DNA from: RGIG5612 sp045604025
GTDB lineage: Bacteria > Bacillota > Clostridia > Lachnospirales > Lachnospiraceae
Direction: 5' to 3'
Length of the DNA stretch: 30,115 nt
Assembly (NCBI GenBank): GCA_045604025.1
Contig: JAZUNG010000155.1
Span: 1-30,115, forward strand
A model generated the notes under the pieces. That model ran no database searches, had not been told where the DNA came from, and worked only from the letters and a program-made list of their open reading frames with translations. Made by a program: the position numbers and the translations under genes. This document shows positions 1-6,813 of the stretch, in pieces. Numbering within the stretch: position 1 is the first letter of the stretch; each line of letters begins with the position of its first letter.

Positions 1-398
1 CTCAGGTCAGAGCACGTAAGGAAGGCATCGATGCCAGAAACGGAGCAGATGCTCTGGCAGTACAGGTTGAGAAGGCCCTTCAGCAGGCAGGCGATAAGAT
101 CGATCCTTCAGAGAGAGCTGAAGTTGAAAATGACCTGAGCACACTGAAGGCACTGATCGGAGATCCGGGCGCTGAGCTTTCAGCTGAGCAGGTATCCAGT
201 ATCAAGTCTGCACGTGAGAAACTCCTGAGCAGCTCACAGAAGGTATTTACCAAGATGTATGAGCAGGCTCAGCAGCAGGCACAGGGCGGACAGCAGTCAT
301 ACCAGGATCCCGGCGCCGGTTCATATCAGGACAATAACGGCCAGAGCGGATCAAATGGCGATGATGATGTTGTAGACGGTGATTTCAAGGAGCTGTGA
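1..398 (+). CDS. dnaK: Chaperone DnaK (Hsp70), C-terminal fragment
   Basis: The reading frame is open from base 3 to the TGA at 396-398, giving about 131 residues of the C-terminal end; the start lies outside the window. The fragment covers the helical lid of the substrate-binding domain (charged helices with Lys/Glu/Gln, for example the stretch around KIDPSERAEVENDL) and then a Gln/Gly/Asn-rich disordered tail ending DDDVVDGDFKEL, which matches the conserved VVDADFEEV-type end of bacterial DnaK. DnaK is the ATP-driven cytosolic chaperone that works with DnaJ and GrpE. The dnaJ gene follows 181 bases downstream on the same strand, the usual Bacillota order. The ATPase domain cannot be judged. 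Identity is secure from the tail and the neighbour. Confidence 0.95.
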   Translation, partial: QVRARKEGIDARNGADALAVQVEKALQQAGDKIDPSERAEVENDLSTLKALIGDPGAELSAEQVSSIKSAREKLLSSSQKVFTKMYEQAQQQAQGGQQSYQDPGAGSYQDNNGQSGSNGDDDVVDGDFKEL

Positions 399-421
399 TC
401 ACCTGTAGCATTTAACAAACC

Positions 422-489
422 GGCTTCACATGCAGTTCCCTCGAAAACGCGGTGGCTGATTGTTTTCTCGGAAACTGCAGTGTGAAGCC
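422..489 (+). other. Long hairpin in the dnaK-dnaJ intergenic region
   Basis: The arm at 422-448 pairs with 462-489: nine base pairs (GGCTTCACA with TGTGAAGCC), then TGCAGTT with AACTGCA after a bulge at 480, then a mismatched patch, then GAAAAC with GTTTTC. The loop is about a dozen bases. No T-run follows, so it is not a standard intrinsic terminator. It is more like an intercistronic processing or stabilising stem that could set the DnaK to DnaJ ratio. The structure is seen in the sequence; the role is inferred. Confidence 0.7.
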
Positions 490-512
490 TGATATTGATA
501 AGATACAGTCAC

Positions 513-539
513 AGGTGAGGAACTTCAGGTTCTTCACCT
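513..539 (+). other. Second, short hairpin upstream of dnaJ
   Basis: An 11-bp stem (513-523 with 529-539, one G-U pair) closes a five-base loop, TTCAG. It lies 40 bases before the dnaJ start and just after the larger hairpin at 422-489. The bases after it (T, then ATACTGCG) do not form a T-tract. Role unknown. Confidence 0.6.
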
Positions 540-579
540 TATACTGCGTATAAAGACTAGTTGATTTTTAGGGGAAAAG

Positions 580-1674
580 ATGGCAGATAAGAGAGATTAT
601 TATGAGGTCCTCGGAGTTGACAGAAATGCTGATCAGGACACCATAAAAAAAGCATACAGACAGCTTGCCAAGAAGTATCATCCGGATGCCAATCCGGGAG
701 ATGCGGACGCTGAGGCCAAGTTTAAGGAGGCTTCCGAAGCCTATGGAGTATTAAGCGACGCCGAGAAGAAGGCTCAGTATGACCGTTTCGGCCATGCTGC
801 GTTTGAAGCAGGCGGAGCAGGTGCAGGCGGATTCAGCTACCAGAACATGAACATGGACGATATATTCAGCAATTTCAGCGATATATTCGGCAGCATGTTC
901 GGTGGCGGAAGGAGTACCAGACGGAGCTCCACCGGCCCTCAGAACGGTGCAAATGTACTGGCATCTGTCAGAATATCATTTGAAGAATCGGTTTTCGGCT
1001 GCGAAAAGACCATAGATATCAATTTCAAGGAGACCTGTCAGACCTGCGGAGGGTCAGGTGCCAAGCCCGGAACATCTCCGGAAACATGCCCCAAGTGCGC
1101 AGGTACAGGCAGAGTCGTATACCAGAGACAGTCACTCTTCGGTATCATGCGTGAGGAACAGGCATGTCCTGACTGCAACGGCACCGGAAAGATCATCAAG
1201 GACAAATGTCCTGACTGCAGAGGCACAGGTTACAAGCAGACCAGAAAGAAGATATCTGTCAAGATCCCTGCAGGCATTTCATCGGGTCAGAGGATCCGCG
1301 TGGCAGGCCAGGGCGAACCCGGTATCAGAGGCGGAGCACGCGGTGATCTGCTGGTTGAGGTAATGGTATCCCGCCACGATACATTTGAAAGAGACGGAGT
1401 AAACCTGTACTCAACGTCATATATCTCATTTGCTGACGCTGCACTGGGCGGAGACGTCAAGGTCAAGACGATCGACGGAGACGTGCTGTTCCCGATCAAG
1501 GCAGGCACGCAGACCAATACCAGGATACGTCTGAAGGGCAAGGGTGTACCTTACCTCGACAACAAGGACAGGCGCGGTGACCAGTACACAACACTGATCG
1601 TGGAGGTTCCGAAGCATCTGAATTCCAAGCAGAAGGATGCACTTAAGAAGTTCCGCGAGACCATGGAAAAATAA
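580..1674 (+). CDS. dnaJ: Chaperone protein DnaJ (Hsp40)
   Basis: Co-chaperone that stimulates DnaK ATPase and delivers unfolded clients in the cytosol. The 364-aa product is slightly short for the family (about 375). Domains in order: J domain at residues 5-69 with the HPD signature at 34-36; Gly/Phe-rich linker at about 76-110 (repeated GAGG, FGGG, DIFSNF/DIFGSMF); zinc-finger domain with four CxxCxGxG motifs at 153-160 (CQTCGGSG), 170-177 (CPKCAGTG), 196-203 (CPDCNGTG) and 210-217 (CPDCRGTG); then the two beta-rich client-binding domains and the dimerisation tail. All zinc ligands are present, so this is a full type I DnaJ. The ATG is preceded by AGGGGAAA at good spacing. Hairpins at 422-489, 513-539 and 1674-1776 flank the gene and may uncouple its expression from dnaK and prmA. 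Confidence 0.97.
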   Translation: MADKRDYYEVLGVDRNADQDTIKKAYRQLAKKYHPDANPGDADAEAKFKEASEAYGVLSDAEKKAQYDRFGHAAFEAGGAGAGGFSYQNMNMDDIFSNFSDIFGSMFGGGRSTRRSSTGPQNGANVLASVRISFEESVFGCEKTIDINFKETCQTCGGSGAKPGTSPETCPKCAGTGRVVYQRQSLFGIMREEQACPDCNGTGKIIKDKCPDCRGTGYKQTRKKISVKIPAGISSGQRIRVAGQGEPGIRGGARGDLLVEVMVSRHDTFERDGVNLYSTSYISFADAALGGDVKVKTIDGDVLFPIKAGTQTNTRIRLKGKGVPYLDNKDRRGDQYTTLIVEVPKHLNSKQKDALKKFRETMEK

Positions 1675-1776
1675 ACTTAATGGACCCGACGTGGATGCAA
1701 GGAGCTTTCTCGCGAGGTGCATATCCGCACCGAGGAAGAAAGTCCGCAGCGAGGTTCCGCGTCGGGTCTGTAAGTT
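1674..1776 (+). ncRNA. Candidate structured RNA element between dnaJ and prmA
   Basis: Bases 1674-1695 pair with 1756-1776 in a stem of about 20 bp (core GGACCCGACG with CGTCGGGTCT, a few G-U pairs, one bulged A at 1679). Inside, 1696-1698 pair with 1746-1748, then GGA-CTTTCT (1701-1710) pairs with AGAAAG-TCC (1737-1745), and the tip is GGTGC (1716-1720) with GCACC (1727-1731) around the loop ATATCC. The whole 103-nt segment therefore folds into one rod. It starts inside the dnaJ stop codon and ends just before the prmA ribosome-binding site; no T-run follows. I do not recognise a known RNA family. It could be an mRNA processing or stabilising stem, a palindromic repeat unit, or a small RNA. 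Confidence 0.6.
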
Positions 1777-1800
1777 GATCATTTAGAAGGATTGCAGAAG

Positions 1801-2781
1801 ATGATCTGGAATAAATATACTATCAGAACAACCACGACAGATGCCGATCTGGTCAGCGCGTTGCTCATGGATTACGGCATCACTGACATACAGATCGAAA
1901 ACAACGTACAGCTGACAGACGAAGAGCTCAATCAGATGTACGCTGATTTCGTTAAGGAGCTCCCCGAAGATGACGGCACATGCTACATCAACTTCTTCGA
2001 AGAGTTCGATGAGAGTGAACTCCCTGAAAACAGACGTGCCCGTATCGAGCAGATCTGGGCAGGCCTCAGAGAGTCAGCCGAAATGTTCGGCATGAGTCCG
2101 ATGGAATTCTCTGATGAGACTCTGGATTCCGCGGACTGGGAGAACAAATGGAAAGAGTATTTCAAACCATTTCTGGTCGATGACATACTGATCAAACCGA
2201 CATGGGAAGAGCTTCCTGAAGCATCGGAAGGCCAGCCCATCAGTACAGTGATCGAGATAGACCCGGGCATGGCATTCGGAACAGGCATGCATGAGACCAC
2301 CAGGCTGTGTCTGAAAGGGATACGCAAATATATGCAGCCGGGTGCCAGGGTACTGGATCTGGGTTGCGGAAGCGGTATCCTGTCCATAGGTGCACTCAAG
2401 CTGGGTGCCAGAGCGGCAGTTGCTGTGGATATCGACCCGCAGGCGACGGCAGTAGCAGAGGAAAACTTCGATGTCAATGGCACCAGCAGGGATACTTATA
2501 AGATATATACAGGAAATGTCCTGAAGGATGCTTCTCTGGATGAGATGTTCTCAGCAGAGCCTGCAGACATCGTGCTGGCAAATATCCTTGCAGATGTTAT
2601 CGAGCCTCTGACTGCAGTAGTGGACAGATATATGGTACCTGGAGGAATATTTATTTCCAGCGGCATCATTGACAACAAGGAAGAGCTGATCAGAGACGCT
2701 GTAGCAGCCAATCCGCAGCTGGAGCTGGTGGAGGTAGTCTCAGACGGAGACTGGCGCAGCGTGGTAGCCCGCAGGATCTGA
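1801..2781 (+). CDS. prmA: Ribosomal protein L11 methyltransferase
   Basis: SAM-dependent enzyme that methylates lysines and the N-terminus of ribosomal protein L11 (RplK). The product is 326 aa, usual for Bacillota PrmA. The N-terminal L11-recognition domain (MIWNKYTIRTTTTDADLVSALL) is followed by a linker with IDPGMAFGTGMHETT (about 153-167) and the class I methyltransferase fold with SAM-binding VLDLGCGSG (184-192), the acidic VDIDPQA strand and the NILADVI motif (261-267). I place the start at ATG 1801: AGAAGG at 1785-1790 is 10 bases upstream, the family begins with this M-x-W pattern, and the in-frame TTG at 1792 is only one base from the same site. prmA next to dnaJ and followed by rsmE is a common Bacillota arrangement. 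Confidence 0.95.
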   Translation: MIWNKYTIRTTTTDADLVSALLMDYGITDIQIENNVQLTDEELNQMYADFVKELPEDDGTCYINFFEEFDESELPENRRARIEQIWAGLRESAEMFGMSPMEFSDETLDSADWENKWKEYFKPFLVDDILIKPTWEELPEASEGQPISTVIEIDPGMAFGTGMHETTRLCLKGIRKYMQPGARVLDLGCGSGILSIGALKLGARAAVAVDIDPQATAVAEENFDVNGTSRDTYKIYTGNVLKDASLDEMFSAEPADIVLANILADVIEPLTAVVDRYMVPGGIFISSGIIDNKEELIRDAVAANPQLELVEVVSDGDWRSVVARRI

Positions 2782-2830
2782 TATCGGCTATCCCTGAATA
2801 ATTACAGAGTAACAGCAGGCAGGAGAGTAA

Positions 2831-3622
2831 ATGTATCATTTCTTTACAGACCCGGGAAATATTGAGCTTTATACAAAACCAGACAGTGCAGCGGATGCGC
2901 CGTCTGGTATTGTGCGTATTGAGGGAGGAGACGTCAACCATATCCGCAACGTACTCAGAATGAAAGTGGGAGATGAGCTCCTGATCAGCGACGGTCAGGG
3001 CATGGACTACGTATGTGAGATCAGCTCATTTGAAGGCAGCGCTGATGACGGTCTGGTAGTACTGAATATCACCGGAGCCGGAACGTCTCTTACTGAGCCT
3101 TCAGTCAGGTTCTATCTGTTCCAGGGTCTTCCCAAGAGCGACAAGTTCGAGCATATCATCCAGAAATCAGTTGAGCTCGGAGTGTATGAGATCATCCCGG
3201 TGCAGACTTCCAGAAGCATAGTCAGATATGATGACAAGAAAGCCCGTTCCAAGAAGGAACGCTGGCAGAAGATAGCTGAAAGCGCCGCCAAACAGTCCAG
3301 AAGGGGCATCATCCCTGAAGTGAAGGACATCATGACGTTCAGTGAAGCCCTGAAGTATGCTGTTGCAGATGATGAGCAGAGACTGAATATCATTCCCTAT
3401 GAGAATTTCAAGGATATGAAGGCAACCAGAGAGATCCTGTCCGAGATACAGCCGGGGATGAGTGTAGGTATATTCATAGGACCTGAAGGCGGATTTGATG
3501 AGAAAGAGATAGAGACTGCAAATGCCGCAGGTGTGAGATGCATTTCCCTGGGAAACAGGATCCTCAGGACAGAGACTGCGCCGCTGATGCTGCTGAGCGT
3601 CCTGACATTTGCGCTGGACTGA
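2831..3622 (+). CDS. rsmE: 16S rRNA (uracil1498-N3)-methyltransferase RsmE
   Basis: SPOUT-class methyltransferase that makes m3U1498 in 16S rRNA of the 30S subunit. The 263-aa protein has an N-terminal PUA-like RNA-binding domain (about 1-80, with the VNHIRNVLRMKVGDEL stretch) and a C-terminal trefoil-knot domain. Diagnostic motifs are KQSRRGIIP at about 154-162, IGPEGGF at 216-222 and LGNRILRTETA at 240-250, the last two forming the SAM-binding knot. ATG 2831 has AGGAG about six bases upstream. The gene starts 49 bases after prmA and ends 24 bases before the cysteine desulfurase, so it is probably co-transcribed with both. Confidence 0.95.
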   Translation: MYHFFTDPGNIELYTKPDSAADAPSGIVRIEGGDVNHIRNVLRMKVGDELLISDGQGMDYVCEISSFEGSADDGLVVLNITGAGTSLTEPSVRFYLFQGLPKSDKFEHIIQKSVELGVYEIIPVQTSRSIVRYDDKKARSKKERWQKIAESAAKQSRRGIIPEVKDIMTFSEALKYAVADDEQRLNIIPYENFKDMKATREILSEIQPGMSVGIFIGPEGGFDEKEIETANAAGVRCISLGNRILRTETAPLMLLSVLTFALD

Positions 3623-3646
3623 GCCAGTCATAAAGAAAGAGATCAT

Positions 3647-4855
3647 ATGTATAATATATATTTGGACAACAGCGCCACTACGCGAGTGGATGAGCGGGTA
3701 ATAGAGATAATGACACAGGTGATGAGGGCGGACTTCGGGAATCCCTCCTCAAAGCATATGATGGGTGTGGAAAGCGAGAGATATCTGCGCACGGCCAGGG
3801 AGACTCTGGCAGGCATCATGAAGGTAAATGAGTCGGAGATCCTTTTTACCTCAGGAGGCACCGAATCCAACAACATGGCTCTCATAGGCACAGCCATGGC
3901 TGCCAGAAGAAATGGCAGACATATCATTACTACTGCCATCGAGCATCCCAGCGTACTCGAACCCCTGAAATATCTGGAGGGGGAAGGATTCGATATAACA
4001 TATCTGTCTGTGGACAGTGAAGGTCATATCAGTCTGGATGAGCTGAAGTCTGCCATCCGGCCGGATACCATACTTGTATCTGTCATGTTCGTAAATAACG
4101 AGATAGGTGCGGTCCAGGATATAGAAGGGATCGGCCGCCTGATCAAGTCGGTTAATCCCCAGACACTATTTCATGTGGACGCCATCCAGGCATTTGGCAA
4201 GTTCCGCATCTATCCGAACAGGATGAATATAGATCTGCTGAGCGTATCCGGACACAAGTTTCATGGGCCCAAGGGTATCGGTTTCCTGTATATCAGGAAG
4301 GGCACAAAGATCCGTCCGCTGATCCTAGGAGGAGGACAGCAGAAGGGCATGCGCTCGGGAACCGACAATGTGCCGGGAGTTGCAGGTCTCGCTGAGGCTG
4401 CCAGGATAGCATACGACGGTCTGGACGGGTTTGTATCTGATATGTATGGGATGAGAGATCATCTCACAAAAGGCCTGGAAGAACTGAGCTGTGAGCTGGA
4501 GGCTGCTGGTGTGAACATCCAGCTGAAGATAAACAGCAGCAGGACGGTGCATTCGGGTCAGCCTTTCACGGACGGAGCTCCGCATATAGTCAGCTGCACA
4601 TTTGCTCCTGTAAAGAGCGAGGTACTCCTGCATGCGCTGGAAGATAAAGGTATTTATGTTTCCAGCGGTTCTGCATGCTCATCCAATAAACCCGGGCTTT
4701 CCGGAACGTTGCAGGCTATAGGCCTGTCTCCCAAAGAGGCAGACTGCACTCTCCGTTTCAGCCTGTCGAGGTTCAATACGTCTGAGCAGATCGATGGGAC
4801 CATAGAGGTCCTTCGTGAGCTTCTTCCGGTCCTGTCCAGATTCACAGCCAGGTAA
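3647..4855 (+). CDS. Cysteine desulfurase (NifS/IscS family, probably NifZ-like partner of ThiI)
   Basis: PLP enzyme that removes sulfur from L-cysteine as an enzyme-bound persulfide. The 402-aa product carries the fold-type I signatures: TSGGTESNN near 68-76, EHPSV with the ring-stacking His100, HVDAIQAFGK with Asp178 and Gln181, the Schiff-base lysine in SGHKFHGPKG (Lys204), and the catalytic cysteine in VSSGSACSSNKPG (Cys344) on the mobile loop. All key residues are present. No Fe-S scaffold gene (iscU/sufU) is adjacent; instead thiI follows one gene later, as nifZ-thiI do in Bacillus. I therefore infer that its main acceptor is ThiI for tRNA 4-thiouridine. The start has only a weak purine-rich site (AAAGAAAGAG). 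Confidence 0.88.
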   Translation: MYNIYLDNSATTRVDERVIEIMTQVMRADFGNPSSKHMMGVESERYLRTARETLAGIMKVNESEILFTSGGTESNNMALIGTAMAARRNGRHIITTAIEHPSVLEPLKYLEGEGFDITYLSVDSEGHISLDELKSAIRPDTILVSVMFVNNEIGAVQDIEGIGRLIKSVNPQTLFHVDAIQAFGKFRIYPNRMNIDLLSVSGHKFHGPKGIGFLYIRKGTKIRPLILGGGQQKGMRSGTDNVPGVAGLAEAARIAYDGLDGFVSDMYGMRDHLTKGLEELSCELEAAGVNIQLKINSSRTVHSGQPFTDGAPHIVSCTFAPVKSEVLLHALEDKGIYVSSGSACSSNKPGLSGTLQAIGLSPKEADCTLRFSLSRFNTSEQIDGTIEVLRELLPVLSRFTAR

Positions 4856-4859
4856 TACC

Positions 4860-5450
4860 ATGTTCGATCTGGATGATTTCTTCACAAGAGAAGAGGAGTT
4901 GCTGGGCGCAGATGATGAGGCAGAGCTGGAGTGCAGCGACTGCCTGGGCTGCACCAACTGCTGCAGGGAACTGTCCGCTGCCATCACCCTGGATGCCTGG
5001 GATGTAGCACTTCTTAAAGAAGGCCTGCACCTGTCATTTGATGAGATGGTTGAGAAAGGCTATATCTCGTTTACAGAGCAGGGAAAGGCGCTTCTTCCCA
5101 TCTTCGGAAATAAGCCTGACAGAAGTGAATGCATCTTCCTGGGAGAGGACGGAAGATGCAGTATTCATCCATACCGCGCAGGCATATGCCGCATGTATCC
5201 TCTGGCCAGACTCTGGAGAGCAGACGGGAGATTCTCATATTATCTTCAGAGGGGCGAATGCGAACACAGAAAACGCGAAAAGAAACTCATCTCTGAATGG
5301 CTGGGATATCCGGACACAGCTGCCTATGAACAGACTATCAGCGCTTATCATCTGAGACTGAATGCCTACAGAGAGCAGTGTGCGTGTGCCCGGACAGATG
5401 AAGAGCTGTCCCGGATCAGGCAGCAGTTCATCAGCGACAATTTCAGATAG
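4860..5450 (+). CDS. YkgJ-type cysteine-rich (putative Zn/Fe-chelating) protein
   Basis: The 196-aa protein shows the pattern of the YkgJ/CxxCxxCC family (PF03692): CSDCLGCTNCC at 25-35, then CIFLGEDGRCSIHPYRAGICRMYPL with cysteines at 91, 100 and 110, and a further RGECEH at about 132-136. This is consistent with binding of a metal ion or a small Fe-S cluster. The reaction is unknown; the C-terminal third is helical and charged with no clear motif. I chose ATG 4860, seven bases after AGG at 4850-4852 and four bases after the desulfurase stop, rather than the in-frame GTG 4815, which would sit inside the upstream gene. Its place between a cysteine desulfurase and thiI suggests, without proof, a role in sulfur or metal handling. 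Confidence 0.8.
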   Translation: MFDLDDFFTREEELLGADDEAELECSDCLGCTNCCRELSAAITLDAWDVALLKEGLHLSFDEMVEKGYISFTEQGKALLPIFGNKPDRSECIFLGEDGRCSIHPYRAGICRMYPLARLWRADGRFSYYLQRGECEHRKREKKLISEWLGYPDTAAYEQTISAYHLRLNAYREQCACARTDEELSRIRQQFISDNFR

Positions 5451-5467
5451 GTCTTCCAAGGCCCGCC

Positions 5468-5496
5468 TTGCTTTAATCATCAATTCATTGTAAAAT
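5468..5496 (+). promoter_or_regulatory. Probable sigma-A promoter of the thiI-mtaB operon
   Basis: TTGCTT at 5468-5473 and TAAAAT at 5491-5496 are separated by exactly 17 bases. The predicted start near 5503 leaves a leader of about 60 nt before thiI ATG 5562. The leader contains the hairpin at 5517-5540. Confidence 0.6.
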
Positions 5497-5509
5497 ACAC
5501 AATCTAAGA

Positions 5510-5548
5510 CTGAATAGCTGCAGGAAATTCAGACTGCAGCAGATTTTT
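5510..5548 (+). terminator. Terminator-like hairpin with T-run in the thiI leader, with an alternative fold
   Basis: GCTGCAG (5517-5523) pairs perfectly with CTGCAGC (5534-5540) and is followed after two bases by five Ts (5544-5548). A competing hairpin, CTGAAT (5510-5515) with ATTCAG (5527-5532), encloses the 5' arm of the terminator stem in its loop. Either this simply ends transcription from upstream, or it forms an attenuator ahead of thiI. Confidence 0.45.
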
Positions 5549-5561
5549 GGGTGCTGAAATT

Positions 5562-6812
5562 ATGGAAAACAAATATTTGATCAAGTATTCTGAGATTGGG
5601 ATAAAGGGAAAGAACAGACATATCTTCGAGGATATGCTGGTCAAGAATATCAAGAGCGCGCTCCGGGGGGCCAGACTGGACGGACGATATGACGTCAGAA
5701 AGGCAGACAGCAGGATCTATGTGACCACGGATGCAGACGATGCAGAGGAGACTGTGAATGCGCTGGTCAAGGTGTTCGGTATCGCAGGTATCGCTCCTGT
5801 GGCTCAGTTCAGCCGCCGGGAGATGTCGGGAGATACCGGGGAGATCACCACATCGGTCACTGCGGACGGTATCACCGTAGCGTCGGATTTCGATATCATC
5901 AGAGATCATGTGGTATCTTATGTTGGCGAGACCTATGAGGACAGGAACTTCACCTTCAAGGTGAACTGCCGCCGCGCGGACAAGACCTATCCCATGACAT
6001 CAGTGGATGTGAACGTGCTGCTCGGAGAAGCCATACTGAAAGCATACCCAGATACACATGTTGATGTTCATGAGCCTGAGGTCAATATCCAGGTGGAGAT
6101 CCGTCCCGAAGATATCAATATCTTTTCAAAAGTGATCCCAGGACCTGGAGGCATGCCGGTAGGTTCATCGGGAAGGGCCATGCTGCTTCTTTCTGGCGGT
6201 ATCGACAGCCCTGTGGCCGGATATTTGGTTTCAAAAAGGGGCGTCGCACTGGATGCGGTCTACTTCCACGCTCCTCCGTATACCTCAGAGAGAGCCAAGC
6301 AGAAGGTAGTAGACCTGGCGAAGATCATTTCTGCTTACGCAGGCCCTATCAGACTGCATGTGATCAACTTCACTGATATCCAGATGAAGATATACGAGGT
6401 CTGCCCGCACGATGAGCTGACCATCATCATGCGCAGGTTCATGATGAAGCTGGCAGAGCATTTTGCGTATGAAAGAGGAGATCTCGGACTGATCACTGGT
6501 GAGAGCATAGGACAGGTAGCCAGCCAGACCATGCAGAGCATGATGGTCACAAATGCTGTCTGCACCATGCCGGTGTACAGACCGCTGTGTGGATTTGACA
6601 AGCTGGATATAGTGGATATCTCCGAACGGATCGGTGCATATGAGACATCGATCCTGCCGTTTGAGGACTGCTGCACGATATTCGTGGCAAAGCATCCGGT
6701 CACCAAGCCCAGACTGGACCGCATTGAGCGGAGCGAGCGCAAGCTGGATGGCAAGGTAGAGAAGCTGTATCAGGCAGCTATCGATACAGTGGAGATAATA
6801 GAAATAGGTTAA
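5562..6812 (+). CDS. thiI: tRNA 4-thiouridine synthetase ThiI
   Basis: Adenylates U8 of tRNA and replaces the oxygen with sulfur received from a cysteine desulfurase. The 416-aa protein has the N-terminal ferredoxin-like region (MENKYLIKYSEIGIKGKNR), a THUMP RNA-binding domain (to about 190) and the PP-loop ATPase with SGGIDSP at 211-217. The C-terminal rhodanese domain of E. coli ThiI is absent, as in other Bacillota, so sulfur must come from a partner such as the desulfurase at 3647-4855. The conserved DCCTIFVAKHPVTKP segment near the C-terminus carries cysteines that may take part in sulfur transfer. ATG 5562 fits the family start better than the in-frame TTG 5547, which lies in the T-run of the leader hairpin; the Shine-Dalgarno site is weak. 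mtaB follows after one base. Confidence 0.95.
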   Translation: MENKYLIKYSEIGIKGKNRHIFEDMLVKNIKSALRGARLDGRYDVRKADSRIYVTTDADDAEETVNALVKVFGIAGIAPVAQFSRREMSGDTGEITTSVTADGITVASDFDIIRDHVVSYVGETYEDRNFTFKVNCRRADKTYPMTSVDVNVLLGEAILKAYPDTHVDVHEPEVNIQVEIRPEDINIFSKVIPGPGGMPVGSSGRAMLLLSGGIDSPVAGYLVSKRGVALDAVYFHAPPYTSERAKQKVVDLAKIISAYAGPIRLHVINFTDIQMKIYEVCPHDELTIIMRRFMMKLAEHFAYERGDLGLITGESIGQVASQTMQSMMVTNAVCTMPVYRPLCGFDKLDIVDISERIGAYETSILPFEDCCTIFVAKHPVTKPRLDRIERSERKLDGKVEKLYQAAIDTVEIIEIG

Positions 6813-6813
6813 T

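Noticed and set aside
1731..1760. Resemblance of GAGGAAGAAAGTCC to the conserved GAGGAAAGTCC of RNase P RNA
   Set aside because: The surrounding 103-nt rod is far too short for RNase P RNA and the other conserved regions are missing. It also lacks the GGAAGGAAGC core of small SRP RNA.
1792..1800. TTG start for prmA three codons upstream
   Set aside because: Only one base separates it from AGAAGG; ATG 1801 has workable spacing and matches the family N-terminus.
3167..3646. Long antisense open frames under rsmE, fabK, accD and fabG
   Set aside because: They lie wholly opposite well-identified genes, have no family motifs or ribosome sites, and reflect codon bias.
4815..4859. Longer form of the YkgJ-type protein from GTG 4815
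   Set aside because: It would overlap the desulfurase by 41 bases and lacks a ribosome site; ATG 4860 has one at proper spacing.
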